Shown here piece after piece: positions 1 through 8,559 of a stretch of 64,000 nt of DNA. Both the position numbers and the translations under genes were made by a program. The notes under the pieces are model-generated. The model was not told the DNA's origin, searched no databases, and saw only the letters and a program-made list of their open reading frames with translations. Each line of letters opens with the position of its first letter. Within the stretch, counting starts at the first letter, position 1. The stretch comes from JAPLMW01 sp964619675 (GTDB lineage: Bacteria > Planctomycetota > Phycisphaerae > Sedimentisphaerales > UBA12454): positions 5,633-69,632 of the forward strand of contig CAZUEO010000009.1 in the NCBI GenBank assembly GCA_964619675.1, written 5' to 3'.

Positions 1-824
1 TCAGTACCGTAGGCGGCTCAGGAAAAATCGAAGATATTTTCATTGCAGACGTAAATATAAGCGGCCGCGATTACATCGGCGGGCTGGCAGGATACAACGA
101 AGGAACCATCGACAACTGCAGTTCGACAGGTAAAATTACCGGCGGGAGCAGTTTGCGAAATATTGGCGGACTGGTGGGAGAAAATTGGGGTAATATCAGT
201 AACTGTTATTCAGCGGCTGCGGTGGCTGGCGGCGAGTGGACAGGCTACATCGGCGGATTGATAGGGGAAAACTACGGAGACCTCAGCAATTGCTACGCAA
301 TAGGCAGCGTCAGCGGTGGAGATTTTTCATACAATATCGGCGGACTGACAGGAGAAAATAGCTCCGGCACCATCAGCAACTGTTATGCAGCAGGCAGCGT
401 CAACGGCGGAGATTTTTCATACAACCTTGGCGGATTGACAGGAGAAAACTATAGCACCATCAGCAATTGCTATTTTCTTAATAGCGAACCGAATAACGGC
501 TACGGAGAACCATTGACAGATGAACAAATGAAACAACAGAGTAGTTTTGTCGGCTGGGACTTTGTCTGGGAAATCGTTAACGGGCCGAATGATATCTGGG
601 CGATGTGCGAAGGAGTCTGCTATCCCAAGCTTGCCTGGCAGTTTATGCCGGGCGACTGTGATAACGATAAGGATGTTGATTTCCTCGATTTTGCCCGGCT
701 GGCTCTGAATTGGTCGCAGGCCGACCCAAACGTTTACTGCGGCGGAACAGACCTCACCGGCAACGGCTGGATCGATTACAACGACCTGGTAATAATGTGC
801 AGCCACTGGCTGGAGGGTGCATAA
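1..824 (+). CDS. Secreted GLUG-repeat protein with C-terminal dockerin-like module (5' end outside window)
   Basis: The reading frame is open from base 3 and lacks a start here, so the gene begins upstream. It shows at least four GLUG-type repeats of about 30 residues (core GGLxGEN...IxNCY), then a linker and a C-terminal calcium-binding module with two loops (DCDNDKDVDFLD and DLTGNGWIDYNDL), the layout of dockerin type I-like tails. In Phycisphaerae such tails end many large secreted proteins; the partner is not known. Two adjacent repeats (302-358 and 392-448) are nearly identical at DNA level, exactly 90 bp apart, which suggests recent tandem duplication. The role is probably cell-surface or extracellular binding; no catalytic domain lies in the visible part. 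Confidence 0.8.
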   Translation, partial: STVGGSGKIEDIFIADVNISGRDYIGGLAGYNEGTIDNCSSTGKITGGSSLRNIGGLVGENWGNISNCYSAAAVAGGEWTGYIGGLIGENYGDLSNCYAIGSVSGGDFSYNIGGLTGENSSGTISNCYAAGSVNGGDFSYNLGGLTGENYSTISNCYFLNSEPNNGYGEPLTDEQMKQQSSFVGWDFVWEIVNGPNDIWAMCEGVCYPKLAWQFMPGDCDNDKDVDFLDFARLALNWSQADPNVYCGGTDLTGNGWIDYNDLVIMCSHWLEGA

Positions 825-854
825 ATAAAACTCGATTCAGTTCTGCACTTCTGG

Positions 855-860
855 TATAAT
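855..860 (+). promoter_or_regulatory. Candidate -10 box upstream of accD
   Basis: A perfect TATAAT lies 16 bases before the ATG at 877. The -35 side is poor (TCGATT at 832-837, 17-bp spacer), so this is a weak call. A start site near 867 would leave a very short leader for the ATG at 877 and about 28 nt for the alternative ATG at 895. Confidence 0.4.
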
Positions 861-876
861 CAGCCCTGCCTTATTT

Positions 877-1749
877 ATGAGCATAATAAAAACAATGGCA
901 AAACAGTCAAAATCACAATGGGAGGGCTTTAGCTTAAAGCCGAGGAAGGAAATGCCTGAAGGGCTATGGCTTAAATGCCCGGGCTGCGAGAAACTCCTCT
1001 TTAAAAAAGCAGTCGAGGAAAATCTAAATGTTTGTCCTGAATGTGACTACCATTTCCGCATTGGAGCCGACAAAAGATTGAAATACCTCGTCGATAAAGG
1101 CTCATTCGAGCAGATTCTGACCGGAATGGTTACGGCAGACCCGCTGGAATTCAAGTTCAGGGGAACCACATATAAAGACAGAGCAAAGGCCGCTGAAAAG
1201 GTCTCGGCAGGCAAAGAGGCTATGCTCATCGGCAAGGCCTTTATCAAAGGCAGAGGCCTGATGCTGGCGGTAATGGATTTTAATTACCTAGGTGGCTCAA
1301 TGGGAGCCGTAGTCGGTGAAAAATTGTGTACCGCTATTGAAAAGGCAATGGAAAACTCGCTGCCGCTGGTAGTGGTAAGCTCGACAGGCGGGGCAAGAAT
1401 GCACGAAGGCGTCGTCTCTTTGGGGCAGATGGCTAAAACAAGCGCTGCCTTGGCCAAGTTTGATGACCAGGAAGGTCTTTTTATATCAGTCCTGACTGAT
1501 CCGACCACTGGCGGGGTTACGGCCAGCTTTGCAATGTTGGGTGATGTTATCATAGCTGAGCCGGGGGCATTGATAGGTTTTGCAGGGCCGAGAACAATCT
1601 ATGAAACCATCAAGGTCGAACTGCCTGAAGGCTTCCAAAGGGCTGAATTTCTGCTTGAACACGGCTTCGTCGATATGATTGTACGCCGCAAAGACTTACG
1701 AAGCGAAATAGCCCGGCTGATTGACTACTGCGGGAAAAACCTAGCGTAA
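877..1749 (+). CDS. accD: Acetyl-CoA carboxylase carboxyltransferase subunit beta
   Basis: Beta subunit of the carboxyltransferase that moves the carboxyl group from carboxybiotin to acetyl-CoA, giving malonyl-CoA for fatty acid synthesis; it needs an alpha subunit (accA), which is not in this window. The 290-aa product has the N-terminal zinc ribbon (Cys34, Cys37, Cys53, Cys56) followed by the crotonase-like fold, with STGGARM near 169-175 and PTTGGV near 209-214. Length is normal for the family. The start is uncertain: ATG at 877 has no clear ribosome binding site and an in-frame ATG at 895 would give 284 aa. It stands apart from the hisC operon, which has its own promoter. Confidence 0.95.
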   Translation: MSIIKTMAKQSKSQWEGFSLKPRKEMPEGLWLKCPGCEKLLFKKAVEENLNVCPECDYHFRIGADKRLKYLVDKGSFEQILTGMVTADPLEFKFRGTTYKDRAKAAEKVSAGKEAMLIGKAFIKGRGLMLAVMDFNYLGGSMGAVVGEKLCTAIEKAMENSLPLVVVSSTGGARMHEGVVSLGQMAKTSAALAKFDDQEGLFISVLTDPTTGGVTASFAMLGDVIIAEPGALIGFAGPRTIYETIKVELPEGFQRAEFLLEHGFVDMIVRRKDLRSEIARLIDYCGKNLA

Positions 1750-1771
1750 AAACCCAAACAAAAATCATACT

Positions 1772-1799
1772 TTGCAATCCACACTTTTGTCCGTATAAT
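1772..1799 (+). promoter_or_regulatory. Sigma70-type promoter of the hisC operon, nearly leaderless
   Basis: TTGCAA (1772-1777), 16-bp spacer, TATAAT (1794-1799). The hisC ATG is at 1808, so transcription should start within about two bases of the start codon. No Shine-Dalgarno sequence fits, which agrees with a leaderless transcript. Confidence 0.65.
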
Positions 1800-1807
1800 T
1801 CCCAACT

Positions 1808-2857
1808 ATGGGTTATTTCCGTGAAAATGTGGAAAAAATGACAGGTTACGAGCCGGGCTTTCAGCCATCTGAAACAGATATAATCAAGCTCAATACCAAT
1901 GAAAATCCATACCCGCCAAGCCCAAAAGCAACAGAGGCGATAAAGAATATAAGTCCTGCAGAGCTAAGGAGATACCCGCAGCCAATGGCGGATAGTTTCA
2001 GAGAGACGGCAGGTAAAATTTTAGGTGTGCAGCCGAAAAATATTATCTGCGTCAACGGCGGCGATGAATTACTGAACATCGCAATAAGAGCATTCTGCGA
2101 TGAGAAACGAGCCGTTGCTTATCCTGCGCCGACATACTCGCTTTATCCTGTGCTGGCACAAATGGCAAACTGCCCTGCCGTCGAGATTCCGTTCGATAAG
2201 GAATTTAACCTGCCGGCAAAACTGGCCTCAAGCGGCGCGGCATTAACAGTCGTCTGCAATCCAAATGCGCCAAGCGGAACATTCATACCAAAAGAAGAAT
2301 TGTCGCAGCTTGCAGAAGAAATAAAGGGAATACTTCTGATTGACGAGGCTTATGTCGATTTTGCAGAAGATAACTGCCTTGAGCTTGTAAAAAAATTCGA
2401 CAATGTGATTATCCTTCGCACGATGAGCAAAGGCTATTCGCTGGCAGGTCTGCGATTCGGATTCGGCATCGCAAATGAAGAAATAATAAACGGCCTGATG
2501 AAACTTAAAGATTCCTATAACGTCGATGCTGTTGCGATTGCCGCTGCGACGGCTGCGATACAGGACCAGCAGTATTTCAAAAATAATATTCAAAAAATCA
2601 AGATAGAGCGAAAGTTCATGACGGAAAGATTAACGGAGCTCGGATTTGAAGTGCCCGCAAGCCAGGCAAATTTTGTGCTTGCAAAACCCTCAAAAGCCAG
2701 AGCTATCGATATCTATGAAAAACTCAAGGACAGAAACATATACGTCCGATACTGGGCATATCCCGATATAAAAGATAAGCTGAGAATTACGGTTGGGACC
2801 GGCGAGCAGAATGAAAAACTTATTGACGCATTAAAGGAAATTTTGGCCGAGGGATAA
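1808..2857 (+). CDS. hisC: Histidinol-phosphate aminotransferase
   Basis: PLP-dependent fold-type I aminotransferase that converts imidazole-acetol phosphate and glutamate to histidinol phosphate in histidine synthesis. The 349-aa protein has the substrate-binding NTNENPYPPSP near 29-39, NPNAPSG at 151-157, DEAYVDF at 179-185 and the Schiff-base lysine K208 in TMSKGYSLAGLR. Length is typical. It is the first gene of a tight co-directional run; hisB starts 3 bases after its stop. The only other his gene in the window is hisB, so the pathway is scattered. Confidence 0.95.
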   Translation: MGYFRENVEKMTGYEPGFQPSETDIIKLNTNENPYPPSPKATEAIKNISPAELRRYPQPMADSFRETAGKILGVQPKNIICVNGGDELLNIAIRAFCDEKRAVAYPAPTYSLYPVLAQMANCPAVEIPFDKEFNLPAKLASSGAALTVVCNPNAPSGTFIPKEELSQLAEEIKGILLIDEAYVDFAEDNCLELVKKFDNVIILRTMSKGYSLAGLRFGFGIANEEIINGLMKLKDSYNVDAVAIAAATAAIQDQQYFKNNIQKIKIERKFMTERLTELGFEVPASQANFVLAKPSKARAIDIYEKLKDRNIYVRYWAYPDIKDKLRITVGTGEQNEKLIDALKEILAEG

Positions 2858-2860
2858 AAA

Positions 2861-3445
2861 ATGGCTGACAGAAAGGCAAAAGTAACAAGAAAAACAAAGG
2901 AAACGGATATTAGCATTCAAATTAACCTCGACGGCGAAGGCAGATACGAAATCGACACCGGCATAGGCTTTCTGGACCATATGCTCTGCCATCTTGGCAA
3001 ACATAGCAAAATCGACCTGATTCTAAAGGCCAAGGGAGACCTTGAAGTTGACCAGCATCATACCGTCGAAGACGTTGCAATATGCCTGGGAGAAGCACTC
3101 GTCGAGGCGCTTGGCGATAAAAAAGGCATCGCCCGCTACGGCAACAGCTCTGTGCCGATGGAAGATGCACTTGCAAATGTCGCTGTTGACCTGTCGGGCA
3201 GGCCCTTCTGCGTTTACAACGTTGAGTACAGAACGGAAAAGGTCGGCGATTTTGATGTTGAGTGCGTCGAAGAACTGCTCAGGAGCTTTGCAAATAATGG
3301 TAAATTCAACCTGCATATAACCGTGCCGCACGGCACAAACAGTCATCATATTGCAGAAGCAATTTTCAAGGCCCTTGGCCAGGCACTCGGACAGGCTGTT
3401 AAACTTACCGGCAAAGATATTCCAAGCACGAAGGGAACGCTTTGA
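2861..3445 (+). CDS. hisB: Imidazoleglycerol-phosphate dehydratase
   Basis: Dehydrates imidazole glycerol phosphate to imidazole acetol phosphate, the step just before HisC. At 194 aa it is the monofunctional form, without the phosphatase domain of the enterobacterial fusion. Metal-binding motifs typical of the family are present: LDHMLCH near 38-44, HHTVED at 66-71, and the C-terminal NSHHIAEAIFKA. It starts 3 bases after hisC and its TGA overlaps the TTG start of ispF (TTGA), so the genes are probably translationally coupled. Confidence 0.96.
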   Translation: MADRKAKVTRKTKETDISIQINLDGEGRYEIDTGIGFLDHMLCHLGKHSKIDLILKAKGDLEVDQHHTVEDVAICLGEALVEALGDKKGIARYGNSSVPMEDALANVAVDLSGRPFCVYNVEYRTEKVGDFDVECVEELLRSFANNGKFNLHITVPHGTNSHHIAEAIFKALGQALGQAVKLTGKDIPSTKGTL

Positions 3446-3954
3446 ACGGCGATTTAAACTACGAATACAGAACGGGCATAGGTACCGACATTCACCGTCT
3501 TGTCGAGGGTAAGGCATTGAAACTCGGCGGAATACTCATTCCATTTGAAAAAGGCCTGCTCGCCCACAGCGATGGTGACGTCGCCCTGCATGCCCTGATA
3601 GATGCAATCGCGGGAGCAGCGGGACTTGGCGATATCGGAATGCTCTTTCCCGACAGTGACCCACAATTTAAAGATATTGACAGCAAAGAACTTGTTCTGA
3701 AGATTAAAAATTACATAATCGACAAAAACTGGGAAGTAGTCAACGCTGATATCATAATCACTGCTGAAGAACCAAAACTGGGGCCGTATAAAGCACAAAT
3801 GAAAAGATGTATCGCTTCTCTTTTAGAAATCGATTTTCTTAATGTAAATGTAAAGGCAAAAACCAATGAAGGGCTCGGCGATACAGGAGCAGGCCTTGCA
3901 ATGTCGGCAATAGCAACGGTGCTTTTGCGAAGAAGAATTAAAAAGGCACTATAA
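3442..3954 (+). CDS. ispF: 2-C-methyl-D-erythritol 2,4-cyclodiphosphate synthase
   Basis: MEP-pathway enzyme forming the cyclic diphosphate from CDP-methylerythritol 2-phosphate. The 170-aa protein shows the metal ligands D16-x-H18 (DIHRL) and H50, the HSDGD motif at 42-46, and the C-terminal TNEGLG motif. The start is TTG, overlapping the hisB stop, with GAAGGGA about 6 bases upstream as ribosome binding site. Another MEP gene, dxr, lies far away at 31.3-32.4 kb on the other strand. ispD is not adjacent, unlike in many bacteria. Confidence 0.95.
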   Translation: MNGDLNYEYRTGIGTDIHRLVEGKALKLGGILIPFEKGLLAHSDGDVALHALIDAIAGAAGLGDIGMLFPDSDPQFKDIDSKELVLKIKNYIIDKNWEVVNADIIITAEEPKLGPYKAQMKRCIASLLEIDFLNVNVKAKTNEGLGDTGAGLAMSAIATVLLRRRIKKAL

Positions 3955-3964
3955 GGAAAAGTAA

Positions 3965-5395
3965 ATGCCTCTTGAATTGTATAATACGCTGACTAAACGT
4001 AAAGAGCAGTTCAAGCCTATGCAGCCCGGCGAGGTGAAGATGTACAGCTGCGGGCCGACTGTATATTCACACCCGCATATAGGAAATTTCAGAAGCTTTC
4101 TTGTGGCTGATTTGTTGAAGCGGTTTCTCGAATTCAAAGGCTTTAAAGTTACTCATATTATGAACATAACAGATGTCGGACACCTTGTAGATGACGCCGA
4201 TGAAGGAGCCGATAAGCTTGAGGAGACCGCAAGAAAGGAAAAAAAAGACCCTTTGGAAATCGCGAAAGTCTATACCGCCTCATTTATGGAGGCAAGCAGG
4301 CTTCTCAATATGAAACCTCCTGACAAATATCCCAAAGCAACGGAACATATCAAAGAAATGATTGATATGATTAAGATTCTTATAGATAAAGGTTATGCTT
4401 ATGTTGTCGGGCATAATGTTTATTACGATATAACCAGGTTTCCTGATTACGGGCGGCTTTCCGGCAATACGCTGGAAGACTTAAATGCCGGTGCAAGAAT
4501 TGAAGTCAATCCGGAAAAGAAAAATCCGCAGGACTTTGCTCTCTGGAAGCACGACCCCAAGCATCTTCAGCAGTGGGACAGCCCGTGGGGCAAAGGATTT
4601 CCAGGCTGGCATATAGAATGCTCGGTAATGAGCTCAAAATATCTGGGAGCAGAATTCGACATCCATACCGGCGGCGAAGACAATATATTCCCGCACCACG
4701 AATGCGAAATCGCACAGTCTGAAGCTGCAAGCGGGAGGAAATTCGTCCACTACTGGCTGCACACGCGATTTCTGGTATTCGACGGCGAAAAAATGTCCAA
4801 ATCAAAGGGTAATCTGTACACAATCCAGGAGCTCATCGAGAAGGGTTTCAAGAAAAACGCTATACGATACGCACTTATTTCTTCTCATTACAGGCAAAAC
4901 TATAATTTTACCTTCGATGGCTTAAAAGCGGCAGAGCAGGCGATAGATAAAATACAACAATGCGTTCTTAGGCTGACAGATTTGTGCAAAAACAAAAAAG
5001 AAGGGAAAATCAGGGAGCAGTTACAAAATTTATCAACTGCTTGCCTATCTGAATTTGACAATGCTCTTTGTGATGATTTGAACATCTCAAAAGCTTTGGC
5101 TGTATGCTTTGATTTTATACGGGAAGTCAACAAGACGAATGATATGAATTCGACAGAAGCTTCTGCCCTGCTTGATACCATCAATAAAATCGATTCAGTA
5201 CTCGGCGTTCTGGAAACCACAGACAAAGAAGTGCCGGACAAGATAAAAGAACTTGCTGAGAAAAGAAAAGAAGCCAAAATTGAGAAGAATTGGCAATTGG
5301 CTGATGCAACCCGATCTGAAATTTTTACTGAAGGCTGGAAAATTGTAGATACTCCCGGTGGAGGATACAGGATAGAACGCAGAGAGGGAACCTAA
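3965..5395 (+). CDS. cysS: Cysteinyl-tRNA synthetase
   Basis: Class I aminoacyl-tRNA synthetase charging tRNA-Cys. The 476-aa protein has the HIGH-type motif PHIGNF (37-42), the zinc-site cysteine in CGPTVY (C29), the KMSKS loop at 276-280 and the C-terminal DALR-like helical region. Length is usual. An AAGGA-type site lies just before the ATG. Its TAA shares one base with the ruvC ATG, so cysS and ruvC are coupled. ispF followed by cysS is a recurring bacterial arrangement. Confidence 0.97.
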   Translation: MPLELYNTLTKRKEQFKPMQPGEVKMYSCGPTVYSHPHIGNFRSFLVADLLKRFLEFKGFKVTHIMNITDVGHLVDDADEGADKLEETARKEKKDPLEIAKVYTASFMEASRLLNMKPPDKYPKATEHIKEMIDMIKILIDKGYAYVVGHNVYYDITRFPDYGRLSGNTLEDLNAGARIEVNPEKKNPQDFALWKHDPKHLQQWDSPWGKGFPGWHIECSVMSSKYLGAEFDIHTGGEDNIFPHHECEIAQSEAASGRKFVHYWLHTRFLVFDGEKMSKSKGNLYTIQELIEKGFKKNAIRYALISSHYRQNYNFTFDGLKAAEQAIDKIQQCVLRLTDLCKNKKEGKIREQLQNLSTACLSEFDNALCDDLNISKALAVCFDFIREVNKTNDMNSTEASALLDTINKIDSVLGVLETTDKEVPDKIKELAEKRKEAKIEKNWQLADATRSEIFTEGWKIVDTPGGGYRIERREGT

Positions 5396-5889
5396 TGAAA
5401 ATTTTAGGCATTGACCCGGGACTGCAGATTTGCGGATATGCCGTGATAAACTCCAACGGCAGCGGTGAAAAACTTGTTGAGGCAGGAGTGTGCAGGACTT
5501 CCGCAAAGTTTGCTATGGAAAAAAGACTCGTGCAAATAGCAGAGGATATAAATTCGCTGCTAAAAAAACACCAGCCTGACTGCGTAGCGGTCGAAGATTT
5601 ATACTCTCATTACGCACATCCGAAAACAGCGATATTGATGGGACACGCAAGAGGTGCTATACTTGCGCAGGTCTGTAAAAGCGGCATAAGAGTAAAGAGT
5701 TTTGCCGCAACAAAAATAAAAAAGTCGCTGACCGGCAACGGCAGAGCGTCAAAACAGCAGATTCAAAGGAGCATAAAAACTCTACTCGGGCTTGCGAAAC
5801 TGCCTGAACCGCCGGACGTGGCAGACGCGATTGCAGTTGCGATGTGCTGCGCGAATGCAAAAAATGGATTCCCGCCTTCGCGGGAATGA
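5395..5889 (+). CDS. ruvC: Crossover junction endodeoxyribonuclease RuvC
   Basis: Resolves Holliday junctions by paired nicking, guided by RuvAB. RNase H-like fold with the acidic residues D7 (GIDPG), E67 (VAVEDLYSH), D141 and D144 (PPDVADAIA). The 164-aa length is normal, but the last residues (about NGFPPSRE) are encoded by a short palindromic intergenic repeat (5868-5887) that also supplies DNA up to the stop. It overlaps cysS by one base and is followed by ruvA after 7 bases, forming a ruvCAB operon. Confidence 0.95.
   Translation: MKILGIDPGLQICGYAVINSNGSGEKLVEAGVCRTSAKFAMEKRLVQIAEDINSLLKKHQPDCVAVEDLYSHYAHPKTAILMGHARGAILAQVCKSGIRVKSFAATKIKKSLTGNGRASKQQIQRSIKTLLGLAKLPEPPDVADAIAVAMCCANAKNGFPPSRE
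5868..5887. repeat. dRS3-like palindromic repeat at the ruvC 3' end
   Basis: Perfect 8-bp arms ATTCCCGC / GCGGGAAT around CTTC. Repeats of the ATTCCC-N8-GGGAAT kind (named dRS3 in Neisseria) occur in many unrelated genomes. Here the copy lies inside the ruvC stop region and forms its last codons. Confidence 0.75.
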
Positions 5890-5896
5890 CAAGAAT

Positions 5897-6526
5897 ATGA
5901 TTGCACAGATTGAAGGAAAACTCGTTAGTCTTAACAGCGATACCGCTCTGGTGCAAATCGGACAGATTTGCTATGAGATACTTTTGCCCGGCTATCTTAC
6001 AAATCTGCTATCCGGCAAAATCGGACAGGATATTACCCTCTGCACGATGGAATATTACGAGGGCAATATAGCAGGCGGCAATCTTGTGCCGCAAATGATT
6101 GGTTTTTTAACCGCCGGCGAGAAGGAATTTTTCAGACGGTACACATCCGTCAGCGGTATTGGCATCAAAAAAGCGCTAAAATCGCTCGCTATACCGATTG
6201 CAACGATAGCTTCGGCTGTGGAAAGCGGCGATGAAAAAACGCTAACCGCCCTGCCGGGAATCGGCAAAAGACTTGCACAGCATATAATCGCAGAGCTTAA
6301 AGGTAAACTAACCGACTTTGCTATCGGAGAACCGGCAAAAGGTACGCTAGAGCCGGTATTTGCAGGTTTCCAGATTGAGGCTCTTGAGATACTAATTGCG
6401 TGGGGTGAAAAACGAACAGAAGCAACGGAGCTTATCAATCTGGCATGTAGAAAATATCCGCAAATTAAGACTGCAGAAGAACTTGTGCCGCTGGTTTACA
6501 GAATGAAACAGGGAATTGAGGTCTAA
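5897..6526 (+). CDS. ruvA: Holliday junction branch-migration protein RuvA
   Basis: DNA-binding subunit that clamps the junction and loads RuvB. The 209-aa product from ATG 5897 (MIAQIEGKL) matches the family start and length: OB-fold domain first, tandem helix-hairpin-helix motifs mid-protein (VSGIGIKKA and LPGIGKRLAQ), and a small C-terminal RuvB-binding domain. The frame is open further upstream to 5792, but that part overlaps ruvC and the palindromic repeat and is not RuvA-like. ruvB begins 3 bases after the stop. Confidence 0.95.
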   Translation: MIAQIEGKLVSLNSDTALVQIGQICYEILLPGYLTNLLSGKIGQDITLCTMEYYEGNIAGGNLVPQMIGFLTAGEKEFFRRYTSVSGIGIKKALKSLAIPIATIASAVESGDEKTLTALPGIGKRLAQHIIAELKGKLTDFAIGEPAKGTLEPVFAGFQIEALEILIAWGEKRTEATELINLACRKYPQIKTAEELVPLVYRMKQGIEV

Positions 6527-6529
6527 AAA

Positions 6530-7564
6530 ATGGCAATAGACAGGGTTTTAAACTCTGATTCGACAGGCGAGCAGGAGGAAAATTTCAATGCCTCACTGCG
6601 GCCGACAAATCTCGCCGAATGCACAGGGCAGGAAAATGTAAAGGAAAAACTGGCTATCGCCATGGCCGCCGCAAAAAAACGAGGTGAACCGCTCGACCAT
6701 ATTCTCTTTTATGGCCCGCCAGGTCTGGGAAAGACAACTCTTGCTCACGTAATCGCCAACGAGATGGGTGCAAAGATAAAAACCACATCAGGCCCTGCAC
6801 TTGTCAAACAGGGAGATGTAATGGGTCTTTTGAGCAATGTCAATACCGGCGATATACTTTTCATCGATGAAATACATCGCCTCAGCACTCCCGTCGAAGA
6901 GTTTATTTATCCTGCAATGGAAGAATTCAGAGTTGATTTTACGGTTGACAGTGGTATGCACGCAAAGACGATAAACTTTCCATTGAAGCGATTTACACTT
7001 ATCGGCGCGACAACACGGGCAGGCCTTTTAAGCGCACCCCTGAGGGGCAGATTCGGCATTCTTTATCATCTTAAATTTTACAGCAGCGAGGAGCTGGCGA
7101 GGATTCTGGCCCGCTCGGCAAGACTGCTTAACCTTTCCTGCCAGGACGGCACGCTCGAACTTATTGCCTCACGCAGCAGAGGCACACCAAGAATTGCAAA
7201 CAGGCTCTTAAAAAGGGTACGCGATTACGCACAGGTCAAAGGAAAAGGTAAACTCACCGAAGATATTGTCGGCAGTGCCTTGCAGATGGAACAAATTGAT
7301 CGGCTCGGCCTTGATGAGCTTGACAGGTTGTTTCTAAGGGCGATTGTAAACGTCTATAACGGCGGGCCGGCAGGTATCGAAGCACTTGCCGCTACGCTCG
7401 GTGAGGAAAAAGATACGCTGGAAGATGTTGTCGAGCCGTATTTACTGCAGATAGGATTTGTCCGCAGAACAAAAAGAGGCAGAGAAATAACCGATGAAGG
7501 CTGCAAACACCTTAACATACAATTAAAAGAAAAAAAGCAACAGGATAATGCAGAACTCTTTTAG
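6530..7564 (+). CDS. ruvB: Holliday junction branch-migration ATPase RuvB
   Basis: AAA+ ring motor that drives branch migration with RuvA. In the 344-aa protein the Walker A motif GPPGLGKTT is at 62-70, Walker B DEIH at 113-116, followed by sensor/arginine-finger sequence (GATTRAGLLSAPLRGRFG) and the C-terminal winged-helix DNA-binding domain. The first 20 residues are a poorly conserved extension. It closes the ruvC-ruvA-ruvB block; the amidase gene starts 34 bases downstream. Confidence 0.97.
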   Translation: MAIDRVLNSDSTGEQEENFNASLRPTNLAECTGQENVKEKLAIAMAAAKKRGEPLDHILFYGPPGLGKTTLAHVIANEMGAKIKTTSGPALVKQGDVMGLLSNVNTGDILFIDEIHRLSTPVEEFIYPAMEEFRVDFTVDSGMHAKTINFPLKRFTLIGATTRAGLLSAPLRGRFGILYHLKFYSSEELARILARSARLLNLSCQDGTLELIASRSRGTPRIANRLLKRVRDYAQVKGKGKLTEDIVGSALQMEQIDRLGLDELDRLFLRAIVNVYNGGPAGIEALAATLGEEKDTLEDVVEPYLLQIGFVRRTKRGREITDEGCKHLNIQLKEKKQQDNAELF

Positions 7565-7598
7565 AAACAAAAATGACAACAGGTAAAAGGGATTAACA

Positions 7599-8552
7599 AT
7601 GAGAAGAAATGCTTTGCCGATTTTGTTATTTGTCTTCACAATATTTGCAATAGCAGGCTGTCAGCAGCCTGCTAAGCGAGCCGCCGGAGGTTTACTGGCG
7701 GCAAATGAACAGCCGGTGAATATATATTATCTTGCCGGCAAACTTGGTATGACGGTGTCGCAGGCTAATGATAACAAAATTATCTTCAGCAATACAAGCA
7801 ATACCGTGACAATTTATCCGAAAAACGACCAGGTTTATGTCAACAACAATTATCTTACGCTTTTGGGCAGGACAAAAAAAATAAATGACATGCTGCACGT
7901 CCGGTCGAGCCTTCAGCAGCAGATTCAAAGCGAGCTTATAAAAACCGAGATAAAACAAGTTGCGCCGCCACCGGCAAAACCTGCTGAGAGAACGCCTGTC
8001 CGCCCAGCCGTTTCCGGCAGGACCGTCGTAATTGACCCAGGCCATGGCGGAAAAGACCCCGGCGCAATAAGCACCTACGGTTATAATGAAAAAACCGTCA
8101 ATCTTGACGTCGCCCTGCAAATCACACAACTATTACGTGATAAAGGACTTAGAGTTATAATGACCCGCGACAGCGACAGGTTTATCGAACTTGAACAGCG
8201 CGCCGACATTGCAAACCGCAATCGAGCCGATATTTTTATAAGTATTCATGCAGATTCCTGCGCAAAGAGCAGTAAAAACGGCTTTACACTTTATGTTGAG
8301 CGGAACAGTCAATGGGCCTCGACAAAACTTGCCAATTCGATTGACAACCGCATGGCTCAAACAGGCATAAGCAGCAACGGTGTCAGAAAAGCAGACTATA
8401 GAGTGCTTACGCATACCGGCTGCCCTGCCGTTCTGATTGAACTTGGGTATCTGTCAAACTACTGGGAGGCAAAACAGCTCAAAAACAAAGATATGCAAAG
8501 GAAACTTGCGATGGCGATTACGAATGGTATAACCGATTATATAGAACGATAA
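7599..8552 (+). CDS. N-acetylmuramoyl-L-alanine amidase lipoprotein (Amidase_3)
   Basis: Zinc amidase that cuts the amide bond between muramic acid and the stem peptide. The 317-aa protein starts with a lipoprotein signal (lipobox AIAGC, Cys21). Residues 40-105 form a beta-rich region resembling a copper-amine-oxidase N-like domain, then a Pro-rich linker. The Amidase_3 domain (about 140-316) has the zinc ligands H149 (DPGHGGKDPG), E164 and H217 (SIHADS) and the C-terminal catalytic Glu in LIELGYLSN. It probably acts on peptidoglycan from the outer membrane side. It is co-directional with ruvB and the ZIP gene. Confidence 0.92.
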   Translation: MRRNALPILLFVFTIFAIAGCQQPAKRAAGGLLAANEQPVNIYYLAGKLGMTVSQANDNKIIFSNTSNTVTIYPKNDQVYVNNNYLTLLGRTKKINDMLHVRSSLQQQIQSELIKTEIKQVAPPPAKPAERTPVRPAVSGRTVVIDPGHGGKDPGAISTYGYNEKTVNLDVALQITQLLRDKGLRVIMTRDSDRFIELEQRADIANRNRADIFISIHADSCAKSSKNGFTLYVERNSQWASTKLANSIDNRMAQTGISSNGVRKADYRVLTHTGCPAVLIELGYLSNYWEAKQLKNKDMQRKLAMAITNGITDYIER

Positions 8553-8559
8553 TGATAAG

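Noticed and set aside
5792..5896. N-terminal extension of RuvA
   Set aside because: It overlaps ruvC and the palindromic repeat; RuvA similarity begins at ATG 5897.
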